64,000 nt of DNA, from positions 1,176,352-1,240,351 of the forward strand of contig VZTG01009363.1 of the NCBI GenBank assembly GCA_013397845.1, read 5' to 3'. The stretch is from Melanocharis versteri. Its lineage: Eukaryota; Chordata; Aves; Passeriformes; Melanocharitidae. The stretch's first letter is position 1. Each line of letters begins with the position of its first letter. Positions 49,301 to 63,600 of this stretch are shown piece by piece. The notes under the pieces were generated by a model. It was not told the DNA's origin, did no database searches, and saw only the letters and a program-made list of their open reading frames with translations. A program made the position numbers and the translations under genes.

Positions 49301-52300
49301 GCTCTGTAGGCAGTAAAGCCCTCAGGGCAGAGCAGCAACACTCTTTTATGATACACGTTTACAATGCTTCACACAATGGGACCTCAATCCACTAATAAAG
49401 GACACTCAAAGGGTAAATCTGTCACCTTTCTAAAAATACTTTGTTCATTAAAAGTAGTACAGAAAAAAATCATTGCACACATGCTTGACCACAGAATTGA
49501 ACTGGTGCTTGGGTCTATTCCTAACATTTTCATGAGGTGAGGGTTTTTCTATTTCTCCCTGCAGTTCCCTCCCTTATGGAAACAGAGATAATATTCTGAT
49601 TATGGACATTGTTTTCCTCCTAGGCCTGCATTTAGTGCTTAACCACATATTCTTTTGTGATTTTATTAATAAGACGTTGGAGGATACTTATCAAAACCTT
49701 AAATTTGTGTGTGTGTGCGTGTGTGTGTGCACATACCCACGGCCACTCATTAAAAAGGTGGATCTGCAGAGTGATTTGTTCTGACAGCTGTGTTGTCAAG
49801 CTACTGAAGAAATGCCAAAGAAAGATGTGAGCTGTGCTGAACAGATGAGATCATGCTGTAAGACATCTCCAGGAGCTTTTAAAGAACACAGCTGACAGAA
49901 TATATAAAAAATTGTGATGAGCTGAAATAAAAGGGAGAGCAAGGCTACACAAGCAGCAGCAATCCCCAAGGATGAAGGCCCTTCTGAGGCACTTGTCACC
50001 CAGTTTAGACAGGGAGCCCACCAGAAATGGCTGCTCTTCCCATGGGACTGTGTCCAAGGCCAGGCCCTCCACCCTTCCCTTCTGCACAGTGAGCTTTCCC
50101 ATTGAAGCTGCATTGATCCAGTGCTCATCTCTTACTCTGTGTAAGGTCATGTGCTGAGTCTTGTACTCCAATAACATTTTCCAGCCTGAGTTTTCCTTCT
50201 TGCACAACATTATTAACGACAGTGGTAATTGGACAGAAGATACTCAAATTGAAAGAGTAGAGAATGGAAGGAAAGCAGGCGATTAACTCTTCCTAAAATG
50301 TACCAACATTTCCAGAGAAAAATATGGGGTCGTTGTAAGACAGACAAGAGCTCAAATCTACATAAAGCTTCCAAATGGACAACTGTAAAGGCCACTTAGG
50401 AAAAGAGAGGTTAAGTGGCTAGCAGCTGCCACAGCGCCCCAGATGTGACAGGGCAGGCAGCAAGCACTGACCACAAGTTCCCAATTAAGATTAGCTTTGC
50501 CACAATCCATAGTTCAGCCATTTTCTTTACTGGAAGAGAGTAATTGCAGCCAAAATTGCAGCCAATGGTCTTTGGTAAGGCAGCAGAGATACAGTACAGC
50601 AGAGAGAGCAAAGGCATGTTGGGGACAGTGGCATTTAAGAGTAGCAAAGAGACGATGGCAGCAACAGCGAGCATAGGTAGACTGTTAAAGGTACATTGTC
50701 AGATTAAACACCATACTTTCTAAAAAATTGCTTTGCCTGTGTTATAAAGAGATTGTTAAAATCAAAAGAGTTTATAGAACCTAATTTACTCTCCTCAGTC
50801 TAAGGTGTTTACTTCTTGCATTGCTCCCAGCTTGCACCTATTAAACTAGTTAAACCATTTCACTTTTAAATCTAGTTTCTTGTTGATTTTATTTTGGAAT
50901 CTAATTCTATTTATTTCAAACTGCAATAAGGCCTCGAGGCTTCCCAACAGGTCATGGGAGTCTTGTACAGAGCACAATTCAACGCATAGTAAAGAGCAAC
51001 CCACAAGTACAGACAAAAACAGGCTTCTATAGATGAAACGAAGGGGCAAGAAAAAGACTGGGACTGCAGGAAGACATTGGTGATAATAACATAAATATTA
51101 CACTGTATATAACCATACAGATTGTACTTACCTTCTATTCTGATTATTGTATATTTATTAAAAATATTTATTGTCTGTTTATCACATCTAGCCCATTGTT
51201 AGTTATAATTACAATCCATTGTTTTCTTTTTTCAGCTGTCAGTCACAAGACTCTACCATCAAGTTATATTTGATCTTAGGACGTAGTAACACCAAGAAGT
51301 CTCCAGGGGTAGGTTCTTTATATTCGTTGTTTCTCCAGGATAAGTAACATGTTATAAAAATGCTTTACAACTTGCACTGAAGAGAGCTATTTCTTTTTGC
51401 TTCTCTTTTCAAAACAATTTATGTTGTATTTTTACAAGACTTAGAATTGGAGACTTAGGTACAAGAACACTTCTCCAGCACTGGATCTGATCCTCTCAGT
51501 GGTACTTTCTTACTCAATACACAGAACTGGCATTCTCCCTTTGACCACTGATATACAAATATGTACATCCTACTATACTCCTGAAAGCCTTTATTACTTC
51601 AAAATTGGCATAAGAGGATTGTGATTCAACTGACATGTGACATGCCCCTTGGTTTCACCTGCTGCACTGCACCTTCTATCATCACATCTGCTACCACTTC
51701 CCCTTTCAAGACTCCAGGGAAGTGTTGGACCAATTCTTTTTTTTAACCTAAAACTCTTTTCTGTTCTTTTAAACAAGAAAAACAGTTCATCCACCATATT
51801 AATCAAAATATTTTCTCTTACTTACGGAGCCACTTTCCACAACTAACTTGTTCATAAATGATTGCCGTGCTTCAATAAGATGTTAAGCTGATGTCTCCTG
51901 TCAGCTTTTGGTGCCTACTTGGCATTCTTCAGTGCAGGAAGCATCTTTACTGGGGTTTATATCAATTTATAGATCAAAATAATACAGAATAAAAACAACT
52001 AAAAATGCTTATATGTCGCACATTACTGGCTGTTGATTGAAGCCAGATGTAACAGTGATAAAATGTTGGGTCTACTGATCCCTAACTTCTACCTCCAAGG
52101 CATATTCCATAATCATGTTTTTATAATATCAAGAATATTAATGAGTCTGTTCAGAAAGTTTGAAGCAGAGACATGAGAGGCAGGTAAGAAAAGAAAGGAT
52201 GAATACTAGAGATGAATACTGAAAGTAAAAATCCTGACACATCTGAGGTGCCACAAAAGATAGCAGTACTTTCACAGCAATATACTTAAAGTGACACAAG

Positions 52301-53017
52301 AATAATTCTAGTAACTATATGAGAAGAATTTAAGATTTATGAAAAATAGCACACACCTGAACAAATTGGATTCCCAAACTTTGGCAGCACTGACATTTCA
52401 TATGTGCATAATCTAGAGCAGCACCAAGTCTTCACAGAGCTCACCCTAGCAAAATTAATTAATTACCATCTCAGAGGTTATCATATTGATGTGTTTCACA
52501 ATTTTTATCCTTTTAAAATCAGTAGACTATGCATTAAATCCAGAAAATATTGACCAGGGTTCAAATCTTCTCTCCTTCCTCTCCACACAGTTAAGGATAA
52601 GTTAGGGAACACAAGTCTAATTATTCTAATGCATGAGAGAGTAAGCCTAAAAACTATTTACTGAAAAGAAGAGCTCCAGCCATAGCTTCAAAGAAAAATA
52701 AAAACAACTAAGTACTATAATGAGTTGCCTATTTCCTAAAGTATTAACTAATTTCTGAGTCTCCAGATTTCAACCATCAATATGACCTAAAGGAATTTCT
52801 CACTGATGCTTCTGTTGTTTCTCCATCTTCACAAACAGGTTAGCTTGAGAGGGAATGAAGAGTTGACTAGTTTCCATTCAAAGGTTAGAAGACAGCTGTT
52901 TCAGAAAATGCACTTTAGCTGAGTGCCTGTGGTAATACTCTCATGGTACTGTGTCCCATAAAGTGGTGCTGCTCCTTGAACATGCCTGCAGCATGAATAA
53001 ATGGGAGAGGCAGAAAC
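46341..53017. other. Unique non-coding stretch
   Basis: It contains an A12 tract at 47404-47415 and a (GT)n run at 49706-49730. A splice-bounded open segment at 51236-51308 is listed as a finding. No repeat family or RNA gene was recognised in the remainder. Confidence 0.45.
49706..49730. repeat. (GT)n microsatellite
   Basis: About twelve GT units with one GC interruption. Confidence 0.92.
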
Positions 53018-53116
53018 ACTTGGGGATGTGGTTTAGTGGTGGACTTGGCAGTGCTGGGCTAATGGTTGGACTTAATGATCTTAGAGGTCTTTTCCAACCT
53101 TAACAATTCTATGGTT
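53018..53116 (+). mobile_element. CR1 3' end
   Basis: 'ggggatgtggtttagtggtg', 'gacttggcagtgctgggcta', 'tggacttaatgatcttagag' and 'gtcttttccaaccttaac' ending in 'aattctatgg' form a standard plus-strand CR1 3' terminus of about 100 bases. Confidence 0.93.
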
Positions 53117-56100
53117 ATATGGAAGGCTTGGAAGAAATCATGGCAGTATAGTTTTCTGCTTGCCACCTGCCAAATAGGAGATTTGACAGTGCTGCTATTG
53201 GGAGGATAGCTCATCATATACATTGGTGTACGTGGTAATAGCACAGAAGTGTGCTAGACTTCTAGACTAGTTAAAACTACAATGAGAAGAAATAACTTGA
53301 TTATGCATGAACTCCTTCCAGTATTGGGAAACACTACAAAATGCTAGAAACCAATAAAATATTTATTTAGGAGAAAATATATTGCTGGCAATAGGAAAGT
53401 GACCTTATTCACTTAGGTCAACAGCAATAGGTGAGATTAAAATAGGTTTACTTGTCTAGGTCCACAACATCCGTCATAAAGTAAAAATAATGATATTACA
53501 GTTGTTCTTACAAGTAGATGTTTAATAAACTATGTCATCTAGGTAGTTTCAACCTATACACAAGAGAAAGATTCAAATTAAAAAAAATAGGTATTGTCAG
53601 CTACCAGTGTTTTAAATGCTATGAAATTCACAGCATCTACCCTGACTGCAGGTGTAACAACCACCTACTATAATTTGCTGAAGTATCTGACTGGTAGCAA
53701 AAAAAAATCCTGAAAGAAGATAAAGACCTGAAGTATCTCATGCTGAGGCCACTTCATACTGGAGAGTTTTTAAGGGCTATTTTTTCTCCCCCTAGCTTCA
53801 CCTCCGTGAGTTAGAGGAATACGTAAACCTCAGCGACTGACTTTGTGTGGCAGATTAACCTTGGCTAAGGCCTGCCTAGCCACTCACTCACACCCTACCT
53901 CAGTGGGACAGGGAAGTAATAAGATGAAAAAATATGGGGTTGAAGACTGGGAGATTGCTTAGCCATAATCTCATCAGTTCTGAAATAAGCTGCAGTATCC
54001 AGATCCAGTGCAGGTTGCTGTCTTACTTTGCTACTCCCCTGATGTCCTGACTGATCACCTGCTGATGTGAACGCACAGTATCTGCAATTCCCTTCAGCCT
54101 GCTGCCCTGTTGCTCCCTCCAGCACAGCTATGGAGCAGAAGAGCAGGCATACGACTAATGCCTGATTTTCACAGAGAAATACTTTCATTTTACTTTTCTA
54201 CACCATCTCCTGATAGGAGATCAGTACCCACAGACCTGCTCCCCATTGCTGTCTTCCCAGAGCCGCCTCATCCCTGGAGCCCTCCCATTTGCTCTGGACT
54301 CTCCTGGTTCTCCCTCTTCACAGAGCTCCTCAGCACTATCTTTAAGCTCTTCAATTTAGCAGAAAAGCCCTCTGTTGGAGTGGTTTAAGAGCATCACAAG
54401 ACCCTTGCCCATTAATGCCGACTATTCCACAAAAGTACCAATTCAATTCGCACTCTTCCCTTTTACCTGCACAGACAAGTCACTACCCAGTAATGGCTTC
54501 AATCAGCTTCAGAGCACACATCAATAAGGATTTAGGAGACACAGGTGTTTGAGCTCATCCTTGATCTTTTCTCTATCAGCACAAAGAGTGTTTGCATTGC
54601 TTTTTCCACGACCAACTTGTAAATATCACAGGTGATACAGAGAGGATGACAAGATTATTAAAATGTTGGAGAGAAGAAAAAGAGGGGTGGAAAGAGGAAA
54701 GCAGACCTCCTAACATCTTTTTAAATGGACATAAAGATACAAGACTGAATTCTGCTGGCCTTAATCCTAGAATCCAGACCCCATAAACACAAACTAAGGC
54801 ATCGTGGCTGAATAGTTGGCAATTAGCAGGCCACAGAAAGCAAATGCATCAGGGGATTTTGTTCTAGTCTGTTGCTGCTGCTGCAGTGATACATATGGGA
54901 AACGGAAGAGAAGATTATCTAATTGTTGACCTCAGTAGCCCTTCGGTTATAGAGAGGATTGGAAACTTACCCACCAAAAGTTTCTTCTTTTGACAATGCA
55001 GATGTGTCAACCTAGAATGGCTGGGGGCAGATTGACATTTCTAGCTTAAAAGAAAATGTAAGAATAATTATAAATTTTAAATATTTTGCTTTCAGATTTA
55101 TAATAAACTAAAATGTTAAGGGTTTACATGCAAATTGAAACAGTTTCAGTTTATAAAATAAAATGTTTTCACTGTCTGATTTGCAAAATATTATTTTGTT
55201 CCACTTCACAAACAAGTTATTTGTTTTCCACACAAGATGAACATTTTATTAAACAAAAATATTCTTTATTCAATACAAAGGGGAACTTCAAGGATTTGTC
55301 CTAATTATCATTCTGTGTTTCTCCTTTACTTTTCTAATTCTCAATGCTCTTACTAGAGTAAAATGCAGACAAATACACACTGGTTTGCTTTCCTCTATCT
55401 GGATTGTTGTCAGAGCCTGCTTGCTTATTTCTAAGCTGCTGCGCTAGTTTTGCTGTGGAGGAAGGGAGAGGAGGACAAAATTTATAACAACATTCTCTTT
55501 GGGATGCTGTTCTCATAATGAACACAAATTGCTCTCATTTATCATCTTGTGATGTAATCATATAAAAGCCTTTCCCATCCTCATCCCTATAAGGTAACTG
55601 TTTTGCTGTATTGGATTATAATGACAAATGACAAAATCTTTTGCATGACTTCAACCGTTCAAGTCTGAAGGGATTGTTACTCAGTAATGCCACTGTGGAT
55701 TTCTGATGGATGAACCCATGCTGAAAGCTGCAGGTGGAAGTCTACAGTACACCAGTAACTTAACTACGTAATGCTGGCTCTTAGAGGGGGAAAAAGAGAA
55801 ACAAACCAACCCAAACAAACAAACCCAACAGTGGTTTTTAAGACAACCCAAAAAATTTAAACACCACAGGGAGTAAATTGTGGTTACGTGTTACATCCAA
55901 GTGGGACATAAATCCAGAGATCCCACTTTTTGAATGTTTTATTCAATAAACAAAACCAGTTGGATTTCTCAAGATATTAGTGTTCATAGGGTACAAAAAA
56001 ACATGGAGTTATCTGCAAGATTCATTTGCCTCACGTCTTTTGGAGTCTGATAAATCCATCCCATTCAGGGCTGCCAAAACATGCAGATTTCCAGTAGCAA

Positions 56101-59100
56101 GTGATGGAAGGAAAGGGTGCTCAGCAATGCAACGTCATTGTCTACCATTTCTCAGCAACCAACGGAGTTGTCATTTTGAGTAGAAGAGACAGAAATCTTC
56201 CCCAGTCTTCCAGGGAAAAACTTCACCCTTTCATGTTTCCCCAGAGTATGCCAGCAATTTAAAATTTGTGAGGGACTATTTGCAAATAGTTGAGTATATA
56301 ATTAATACACACTTTGAATGTAGACCATTTGGTCTGTTGAGCACAAAATTTGACACGAGTGAGCTGCCCTTTTGGGAAAATCAAGGACAGTCATTTCCAT
56401 AAGATACATGATCTGCATGACTCCTCAACAAGCACCACAAAGAAATTGAGGTGTGCTTTTTCTTCTTTTCTTCCCCAAGTTTTTTCTGGAGATTTTGATT
56501 GAGTACCATGGACTCTTACATCCTTATACATCAAGTGTAGAAGAGTTGAGTCAGCTTTCTAGTACCATTCTTCTCTTCATTTATGCCGTCTGTTCTGTAC
56601 ATGATTAAATATTCAAATTACTTATAGACTGTACCGTTTTCTTTATTAAAATGAATAGCGATACATTTAAAATGTATTTAATCTAAATCACATTGTAACA
56701 CATACCTCCCATTGAAATAATTGAAATATATTGCAAAAAAATTATGCATATCTACTCTGCATTTCATTAAATTTTGCAGGCTTAATCAGCCTTGAATATA
56801 CCTGTGCTTAAGCTCTCCATAAGATTAAAATAAAATGGTAGCTTACTACTCTAATTATAATATTGACCTAAAATCAGCCACCAGCTCTACTGAATTCAGT
56901 GAATGTAATGGTGAGGGTATTGTGATTTTTTTCATATTATTAGCTGGGGAGAGCAGTAATTGACACAAAGAAAGCTGATCGCTTATCACCCAAGGAAGAA
57001 ATGTTATGTTTTCTATATTTCCCCCCTGAGTAAACATAACAGCAAAACCCCTGCTTATAACTTAGATGTTTCTCTTTCTATTAAAATGACTGAACAATTT
57101 GTTTCTCCTACAGTTTAAAGGCTCTGCTTTGTGAGGTGACAAGCAGCAAAGCGATGGAAAATTGCAGGTCTTCCATGAAATATCCTTTGCTCCATACTAC
57201 TTTGGTATTTTTATGTAGTGTTTTTAATACCATGACAAGCAGCACATCAATGACAGTAACAGTTGGATAGACCAAGAAATAGGAACAGGAGTACCATAGC
57301 TCTTATCTGATGTTGATCTCCTGCTACCGATGACGACCTTTCATCACCACGTTCCCTGAGTCTTTCAGTTCATTAATTGACATTGATAATACATAACTGC
57401 TTAGTGGACATTTCAGAGGAAAACCACAGGCACACAAACATGGGGTTCAAAGCAACTCCAAGAAGTGACGCAATCCATCCCCTGCCCCTGTCCAAGTCAT
57501 CTCCAGAAGTCTTGACAGCTTGCATCTAAATAATTTCTTAAATCCCCAAATGGAGATTTTACAATTCAGCTAAGTATTTTATTGTTGAGTTTAAATATAC
57601 TTAATAAATATAAGTCTTATGAATACTCAAACTGGACCACCATGGCCATTGTTCAAATTCAGGACCAGCAAATTCTCCTTCTCTTAGCAGAGACTTTTTA
57701 CATACTTGAAGACTGCCATAATCTCCCTCCAAGTCTTCTCTGTAAATTAACGAAGTTTATTTTTCTGCTAAAGTCACATTGTCTACATGTCCTGTTTCTC
57801 TCTGCAGGCTCTCTCCCACAGCTCCATGAAAGCCCATGGGTCCACAATGGCAACCTGTAACAAACTGTCAACAAATATCTGTCACATCAAAAAAATGCAT
57901 AAAAAAATCACCGTGGAAATAATATCTGGTTCAGCTATTCTTGCCCATAAGGAACAGATACAAAACTCTGCATAGAAAAGTATGTGAAGCACTTTGTCAA
58001 CATTAATTTTTAACTTACTTTTATAAATTCACTTTGATGGAAATATTTAATTAGCTACTAGGAAGTAAAGGAGGGTTGGATCCGAGAAGCATGTTTTTGG
58101 ATGACTTTCCATTTCGGGGAGTTCACATTCTGCCTACTCCAGCTGTTGGCACTACCAGGTATTTGTCAGGGATTCCAGGCTGTTCTCAGTACTGTACAGG
58201 ACTCTCAGTGGGCACGAAGGGTTGGAAACAACTTACACACAAACAGAATCCACAAAATCCTTTCAGATTTTCAGAACTCCGCAGTACCTGTGGTGACAAT
58301 GTCATGTTATTCTCTTGAAGCAATACATTTCCGTAAGAAATAAAAAATGTGTTTTAGCTATTACTCAAGGTCCTAATTGAATACTTGGAATCCAAGACAT
58401 TTGGAATTATTTTGCTAGTTGAGTTATGAAGGTACACTTAGCTGTGGATAAGTTACCCTTTATCTTTGGCTGAGAGTTTTGTATAACAAATTATGCTCAA
58501 ACGAATATATTTTCTTAAAATACATCTACTTTTTCAACAACTGACTTTTAGGCTGTCACTTTTTCCTAGTGAATGATTATCTGACCTTCTTGTGAAGTTT
58601 TCCTTTTATTATAAGCAGCTTTTATGGTCATTTTTGTGACTATAATGTATTCTTATCATAACATTAATGCATTTTTCATTGTCATATCATTGTCATTTTG
58701 TAGCATAAGTACCCAATATTGAAATTAACTGGAGGCTGACAAAATACATATTTTTATAAATTCCTCTATGGCCTGTTTTTACAAATCTCTCACCTTCCTG
58801 CTTGGGGAAGATGGAGGGATGGAGGTTTTACAGGATATCTCAGTTTTTGAGTCACAGCCACCCTGAGATTTGCACTGATGATCTTTGCAAGAGACCACTA
58901 GCCCTGTCCTGGTCTTTTCTTTCAGTGTCAGTTGCTCTTCAGCCACCAGCCAGATCTGAAGTAAAGCGTGGTAAGGGTATCTTACAAAAGAAACCCTTTT
59001 TTAAAACCTGATACTGCTGCTTCTTCATCACCTGGGAGACACAGGCAGCCAAATGCTCATGTCTGCACAGGTCAGGTGCTCTCACTCCTTACAGCTTTAT

Positions 59101-60368
59101 TCTGTTCTGCCTTCTTAACTCTCTGGACAAGGTCAAAATGAACAGTCTTGACCCCAGGCATGCAACATTTCAAAATCTCATTAGCTTCATTGTTTCAGCA
59201 CTTGGAGATTTTCATTAATTACCCTTCTGTGCCTCTGGTGTCAGCAAAAAGTGTCCTGTGGGTTGCCCACAGCTTCAGGAACTGACAGATCATCAAAGAT
59301 ATCCTTACAAAGCTAATACCATAGAATAATTGTGGCTCCCATACCACAACAACATTTTCAGTTTCAGTGAAAACAGTTCCTATGGCAGTTGTTTTACGTT
59401 TATATTTTATAGTTTTGTATTCATGACTCCTTATTAGTACCTGATTTTTCAGATACTCTTCTCAGCACCTTTGAAAGTCAGTTTATGTTTCTTTCACTAG
59501 AACATCATTTGCACTTGTGATGATGGAACACGTGAATGTGGCTTCTGAGGCTTATGTCTAGCTACATGTCAAAGGAATAAAAAAAAAGGTGCTTCTTATG
59601 TGAATAAGTAGAACAGCGCAAAGTTATCATGTAGTCCAAAGCAAAAACAGCTATTGCCTGAACTAAGAAGAAAGTTGGAAATAAGAAAATACCTTCCCTC
59701 ACTTCTTCTCAGCAAGCTACTCGGTTCTGCTCAGCAATTCCAACAGCCACACCATTATCTCATGAAATCAACAGCTTTCATACCATGGCATGTAATGTGC
59801 TCACTCTTTTCACTTGATGATGTGAAGCAATTCCCAGGCAGAAGCAAACAAAACTTAAATTTTTCATTATTTGCCTGCAGGCTAAAAAAAGAGACTGATA
59901 AATTATACAATTTGAAAAAATGATTCTGTTTTTGCTGTTTTTCTGGAACACGGATCTTGTTTTGACATTTTAAGTTCAATGTGTGTGAGATATCACACAG
60001 AGTTGGCTGACTCAGTATTTTGGAGCTGCTTTGAAAAAATGATCCCAAGTAGGAGAAAAGCATTTAAGAAGCAGGATTAGCATCAGAACTTTTAGGAATA
60101 GTACAATCCTTTAGAAAAAACAGGTTATGTAAATGTTTTTCAGGTTTTTGGGAAAAGTTGTTCTAAAATGGCATCCTCATTTTTACAAGGAAAGACAATT
60201 TTGAGATCTAGTTCTAAATTTTATTTTTTATGGTTTAAAAAAAAGATAAACCTAAAAGCAAGATATTTTTGACTATACTATAAAGCACTGGGAATAATGA
60301 ACAAGTCAACTTTAATACCTTTTTAAACATGGTGATCAGTTACAGAATCCAGATCAGAACAGCATGAA
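53117..60368. other. Unique non-coding stretch
   Basis: It contains an (AAAC)n-like run at 55800-55830. Otherwise it is AT-rich sequence with short open frames and no recognisable repeat, RNA gene or exon. Confidence 0.45.
55800..55830. repeat. (AAAC)n-like low-complexity run
   Basis: Imperfect repeats of caaac and ccaac are visible. Confidence 0.8.
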
Positions 60369-60615
60369 GCTGAGTCAGGGGAGGTTTAAGTTGGATATTA
60401 GAATAAGGTTTTCCACTCAGAGGATGGTGGGGCACGGGAACAGCTCCCCGAGGAAGGGGTCACAGCACCAAGCCTGACAGAGTTCAAGAAGTGTTTGGAC
60501 AATGCCCTCAAGCACATGGTGTGATTCCTGGGCCTGTCCTGTGCAGGGCCAGGAGCTGGATTTGATGATCCTTGTGGGTCCCTTCCAACTCCGCTTATTC
60601 TGTGATTTTGTGATA
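60369..60615 (+). mobile_element. CR1 LINE 3' end
   Basis: 'ggggaggtttaagttggata', 'ccactcagaggatggtgggg', 'gttcaagaagtgtttggaca' and 'gatgatccttgtgggtccct' followed by 'ttattctgtgattttgtga' make this a clear plus-strand CR1 3' terminus of about 250 bases. A 145-codon minus-strand open frame (60398-60835) runs antisense across it and is not a gene. Confidence 0.95.
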
Positions 60616-63600
60616 ACTCAAGGTGTAAGCTCTGTATGCACTCTTTTTTCAGGTAACAGCATGATCTGGATTTCCTGTTCACTGTAGAACAGACCTGTAT
60701 TACCATCGTTAAATAGTTTCTTACTAGTGGTTTCATAGTAAGGAATATTTCCACACGATCTGCATTGAGATGAATCAAGTTTCCATAAAACCATGTATTT
60801 ATATCACTGCTCTGACAAAAAATATTGAAACCCATTCAAGTTAAGCTAGGAACAAAAGCTTTGCCATATGAATTGAAAGCTGTGGTCTCAATTTCCTAGG
60901 ATTTTTTTAAATACCAGGAGGTAATGAGAAAAAAAACCAGAAAAGTAAAAAGAGAAAAAATATAAATAATATCTCGTATAGAGATACGAATCAAAGCAGA
61001 AAGATGTTTTTCAGGAAAATACAAACACGAAGTTGAACTGGTGTGAAGTACCTCTGTAGACAAAAAGAGAGGTGGAGAGGAAAAACAGGCAACAGATAAA
61101 TGAAAAATAGGTAAAGAAAACAGAAGCAGCTTCGGCCAGACACAGACACATCTATGCCCTCCTTGCCCTCCTAGAAAGGGCCGAGTCCTTGGGGGTGGTT
61201 CTCATCACACTCCCACCATGCATGAGCAAACCTCGGCATCGGAAGGGAATCTTTGAAGCTCTCACTTGATGCTATAACCACCTAAAGGATTTTCACTTAC
61301 ATCCCAGGAAATCAGCTGTCTGACGTCCTCTGCAGTTATCTGTGTAGCCTGTGAACGTGTGACTGAAGTCAAGCAGGCAAGCCAACGCCTGAGCCTTGCC
61401 CAGAGAGACCTTGGTGTCATATCCTGAGCACAGACACCTCCTATACCTGCCAGAGCTATCTATGGGCACTCACTTGTTCCCTAGCACCAAAAAGTGGAGA
61501 TCAACTCATTGTTTTGCATTGCACCTCATTTCACACATTCCAAGGATGACTGTGAGAGAAAGTGCTTTTTCTGCTGCAAAAAATTATCAGTATCTGGTAC
61601 TCCGGTTACTGCCAAAGCCCATGTTTTCAATACCTGCCCAAATCATTGAAGAATTACTTGACAAAGAAGTGCTACTACTAAAAGGAACTGTGTGGAAGAA
61701 ATTAACTGGTCACCAAATAGAGTGAGTGAAGCATTCACTAAACGATACAGAGGACTGGCCCTATCTGAGAGGCACTGTAGATGAAACTGATATAAGGTAT
61801 TTCCACTCATCTTAAGGACCTTTTACAGCACTTCTTCAGCACCCTAGAGAAACCCTTATTACAGCTGACTGTGTTCCAGCTGCAGGATGGGCGTTTGTGT
61901 GTTTCTTCACGCCTAGTTACTAATAAAGGTGGAGTCTTTGAATTAACCAAAACCCACTTGCCTAATGTCTTCAGTTAGGTAGCCAAGGTTCCATAGATTA
62001 AAGCTAATATGTCTGTATATTGGAATATTTTATTCCAGTTCTATAGCATCACCTCGTTGCAAAAGTCTCGGTGTCATTTAATGAGTATAATTTTTTCAAA
62101 CATTCTTTTTTTTTAAATATTCACTTACCCCATCTCCCGAAATACAAGCTACAGGTTCTACTAGCTGTTCCTAAACATTCACAAATAAAGCAAGGTGTAA
62201 GAAAATCTATACACACAGACTCGGTTAGCTTTGTACAGGCTGTGAGTGATATTGTGTTGTAAGTCAAAACAGCACACCACGACACTCAGAGAAATCTATA
62301 AAACAGAGCCAAAGAGATTATTTATGTTATTTCTTCACCCTAAGGATCAACTGTCTTTCCTGACAGATTTTCCTCCAGCCTGTTCTAAGAAAAAATCTGA
62401 CAGATTCCAGCATTCTCCTGGCAATCTACTCCGACACTTCATTGCTTTGTTAAAAGAATATTTCTCATCCTGAAGTCAATTCCTCAGCTTAGTATTCCCT
62501 GTCTTAGAAAAGCAACAGATGTAGAAAAGAATTTGATATTCCTTCTTGTATCTCCTTTTTTTTTCCAGTTTTGAATTGGAAACCTGTGAGAAGACATTAA
62601 AAAAAAGAAATCGTAGAAAAAGGGAAATATGCCGTAAATTCTATTACTTTATCTGGTCAATCTTACATCTTACATGATTCTACAGTTTATTTATATCCTT
62701 TTAAAATTTTTTTGTCATTCATACACTTATTAAATTTAAAACCCATCCAAGCCACATCTCTGCAGTGGAGGCTGTGCCACCACAGGATGTTATTACTTCA
62801 TATATGTGAGGGGTAGTGCATTAGTTTATATACATCATAATGTAATATAAGTGTATATAAGTGATACCTTTGTAACTAATAACCTCCTCTGCAGTGTTCC
62901 TGCATTGCTCTTACTCTCCATTCTGCACCTGCATATGACTATTCTGACCTACATTTGCATTCCTTTGTTAAATTGCATTCTAATTCTTTCTAAATCACTC
63001 CTCTTAAAAAAAAAAAAAAAGAAAAACCTCTACTCCTATCCTTCAACAAGTTTGAAATCCTTAGGAACTCCAGCTTTAGTAGCTTCTATGTTTAAGGACT
63101 CTTCCTCCAAAGATAAAGCTTTGTAGTCCTTTCAGATCTTAGTCTCATATTCCAAAAAGTCCTCCTTCAAAAAAGTCTGGGAAGGAAGAAATAAATCCCA
63201 AACTGATGAAGTTGCATGTGTGTATCAGATGACACTCATACCATATGAAGTACAAAATTAAATATTCAGGCATGCTAGAGCAATACTTATTAATTCAGTC
63301 CTGAGAATTAAACTAAAAGCAGATTTTGTAGACAAATGCATATTTTGTTCCACCCACAAACTACATATAAAGTCTTTCCTGGCATTTCTCAATCAAACAG
63401 TCTGTCCCTTGAAGACAATAAGAAAATGGTTATTTTCAAGCAGTGAATATGCTAATGTAGTATTTGTTTGAAAGCATAAGGAAAACAAAACCTCCAATTA
63501 TAAAACTATGTAATGGACCTTTTTCGTTCTCATGATGATTTGTCTTATTTTGTAAAAGCAACCTCATCCAATCTAAGACTAATGTTTTTCTTTAGATGCC

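Noticed and set aside
49602..49784. Plus-strand open frame following a good acceptor at 49564
   Set aside because: It reads through the GT microsatellite as alternating V and C, with no donor before it and no motif.
57118..57270. Plus-strand open stretch after a strong acceptor (tttgtttctcctacag)
   Set aside because: It ends in a stop with no polyadenylation signal seen, has no recognised motif, and similar stretches are expected by chance.
60398..60835. Minus-strand open frame of 145 codons, the longest in the window
   Set aside because: More than half of it is the antisense of the CR1 3' end at 60369-60615.
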